A stretch of DNA of 41,269 nt from a virus. The stretch lies in the IMG/VR virus record IMGVR_UViG_3300011126_000039, positions 1 to 41,269 of that record; one strand, 5' to 3'. The notes beneath the pieces were generated by a model. The model saw only the letters and a program-made list of their open reading frames with translations, was not told the DNA's origin and did not search any database. Both the position numbers and the translations under genes were made by a program. This document shows positions 39,727-41,269 of the stretch, one piece after another (position 1 is the stretch's first letter; every line of letters starts with the position of its first letter).

Positions 39727-41253
39727 TTATACACCAGTTAAGAAGTTAGGTGACTTAAACGGTGTTGTTTCTCTATCAGACTGATAATGTAAATCAGCCA
39801 TTAACCCATAAATCTTACCTGAAGCTGTTTCACTTAAAAGTGTTACACCAGCCATGATAACTGTATCAGGTTCAATTAAATCAAACGCATCTAAATCTGA
39901 ACACTCAACAACGATATGTTCACCAGCAACTTCTGTACCATCATAAGTATATGTTAATAAAATAGTTGTTCTAGGTGCAGTGATTAAACTATCGCCTTGT
40001 GAATGCCCTTTTGCTATTCTATATGCAAACTCCCAAGTTACTGTTGTACCAGCAGTTTGTGCTTGTTGACATATAAAATGCACATGAGGATACGCTTTAG
40101 TACCAAGTGCGTAGTCATGGTCAACATGAAATTGTACAAATAACTCATCACCAGTTGTGAAGTTCATAGCATAGTTGCCGTTACCAATATCTTCCCAAAC
40201 TGGTTCTGTTGTACCATTACCTTGAGCCGTACTAAATGGTGCAATATTATCTTTCCATCCCAACACAGAAACATTATCAGAAGAGTCAGAACTCTTTTTA
40301 CCTCTAACATCTAAAATACTCTCAATACCCGTACCTTCCATAACTATAATTCTAGCTAAAGGTTCAACCTCTGAACCAGCGTCAGAAAAGTAGTTGTTTT
40401 CAATAGCACCAAGTTGTGCCTGAACCAATGAGTCGTATATTATTCTACCGTACTCCAAATAATATTTACCAGTACCCGAACTTCTGAACAACGTATGGGC
40501 AACATATTTATTGTTAGGTATATTAGCAAGTGATGTACCATCATCATACTGAGTATTAGTAACTACTAATGGTGACTGAGCAGTTCTAATTCCACTAACT
40601 CCACCAATATTATAAACTGGAAATGCATCAATACCATCTACAGATATTATTGACTCTATGTTAAGGTTGGGGTCAGAGATTAATCCGCCTTGTACTGATA
40701 ACTGGTCTGTTAAATACTCTGATACTAAACCAGCACCATCTGCAAATGCAGTTCCTTCAAAAGCTTTAAATCTAATATAAACATTTTGCATAAATTCATT
40801 AGTAAAGAAAGCTGAGTCACCTATTGAAGTAATAGTAGTGCCGTTATCTGTAGCAATTCTACCTATTTCTACTATTGTTTTTAATTCTGTTGGTGTAAAA
40901 AATGTATTTGTTCTAGTAACAATACCTGAAGCATCTAAACCTATAACTTTAAAGTCACCACTAGCTACAAACGCTGCACTTATAACTGATGCTGAAAATG
41001 TATATTTAACACCTTGAATATAGTAAGTTAATGGTACAACTTCATATTTAGTCGTATCAATATTTAATGATAGTATATTTGTATTTGGATTTACAACCCC
41101 ATGTAGTACCAGCTTCGTATCTATTGATGCAAGGTCTGACGTTAATCCAGCTAACCCCGTATCAATGTTTCCAAACGTAGTGTCTAACTTATCTGACACT
41201 TGTTGACCAGTTTGCAACTCGACAATCGGTGTCCAACCACTTTCATAAGCCAT
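39727..41253 (-). CDS. Structural protein, putative tail spike or fibre-related
   Basis: This 508-residue beta-rich protein begins MAYESGWTPIVELQTGQQVS with a short helical region (DKLDTTFGNIDTGLAGLTSDL) typical of attachment domains. The C-terminal 180 residues carry a recurrent phage pattern: GDELFVQFHVDHDY, then YPHVHFICQQAQTAGTTVTWEFAYRI. I associate this with uncharacterised virion proteins of several podoviruses. It lies immediately upstream of the gp14-like gene. Receptor binding or decoration is likely, but no enzyme motif was seen. Its promoter is probably the one at 5-13 across the window ends. Confidence 0.7.
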   Translation of the reverse strand: MAYESGWTPIVELQTGQQVSDKLDTTFGNIDTGLAGLTSDLASIDTKLVLHGVVNPNTNILSLNIDTTKYEVVPLTYYIQGVKYTFSASVISAAFVASGDFKVIGLDASGIVTRTNTFFTPTELKTIVEIGRIATDNGTTITSIGDSAFFTNEFMQNVYIRFKAFEGTAFADGAGLVSEYLTDQLSVQGGLISDPNLNIESIISVDGIDAFPVYNIGGVSGIRTAQSPLVVTNTQYDDGTSLANIPNNKYVAHTLFRSSGTGKYYLEYGRIIYDSLVQAQLGAIENNYFSDAGSEVEPLARIIVMEGTGIESILDVRGKKSSDSSDNVSVLGWKDNIAPFSTAQGNGTTEPVWEDIGNGNYAMNFTTGDELFVQFHVDHDYALGTKAYPHVHFICQQAQTAGTTVTWEFAYRIAKGHSQGDSLITAPRTTILLTYTYDGTEVAGEHIVVECSDLDAFDLIEPDTVIMAGVTLLSETASGKIYGLMADLHYQSDRETTPFKSPNFLTGV

Positions 41254-41269
41254 GTTATTTCCTTTTTTC

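Noticed and set aside
1-41269. Direct terminal repeat at the window ends
   Set aside because: The first and last few hundred bases share no repeat. The cut falls in a short intergenic gap, so the ends look arbitrary.

Overview
The window looks like the complete genome of a virulent, AT-rich, T7-like podovirus (Caudoviricetes), opened at an arbitrary point of a circular or circularised assembly. Visible are the portal, scaffold, major capsid protein, tail tubular proteins A and B, a tail fibre with a T7 gp17-type N-terminus, gp14/15/16-like internal virion proteins, both terminase subunits and a lysis cassette. I see no integrase, no repressor-integrase module, no tRNA and no T7-type single-subunit RNA polymerase. 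The sequence does not fix the host. Low GC, AAGGA-type ribosome binding sites and extended -10 promoters (TGATAYAAT) often lacking a -35 fit an AT-rich Gram-negative bacterium.

Layout. Bases 37-11995 are on the minus strand: endolysin, holin, membrane protein, tail fibre, tail tube, capsid, scaffold, portal and small virion-type genes. Bases 31494-41253 are also on the minus strand: terminase, internal virion proteins and a 508-residue structural protein. A promoter at the left edge points off the window towards the first gene at the right edge, so the two blocks are probably one late cluster of about 21.5 kb. Bases 12043-31497 are on the plus strand: early, nucleotide-metabolism and replication genes. 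The circular map therefore has one divergence point (about 12.0 kb) and one convergence point (about 31.5 kb), where two stop codons overlap inside a palindrome.

Non-coding architecture is rich. 12604-13619 holds a relatively GC-rich foldable island, three arrays of exactly nine 8-bp units each, AT-rich 13-mers and a strong sigma70-type promoter. 14067-14432 holds two tandem hairpins with identical loops but different paired stems, then a nested inverted repeat. 19136-19494 holds oppositely oriented iterons flanking an AT-rich core just before the primase-helicase gene, a good origin candidate.

Replication uses a non-T7 set: PrimPol-helicase, DUF2800 nuclease, DUF2815 ssDNA-binding protein, family B polymerase, SNF2 helicase and VRR-NUC nuclease, followed by MazG-like and DUF3310-like proteins. 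Three HNH homing endonucleases have invaded this arm. Each sits after a degenerate partial copy of the gene region that resumes downstream of it. One splits the polymerase just before motif B. The SNF2 helicase is interrupted within Walker A by CTT TGA C, the heptamer of the RF2 +1 frameshift site. An early MoxR-type AAA+ ATPase sits next to a gene that may encode a VWA-like partner.
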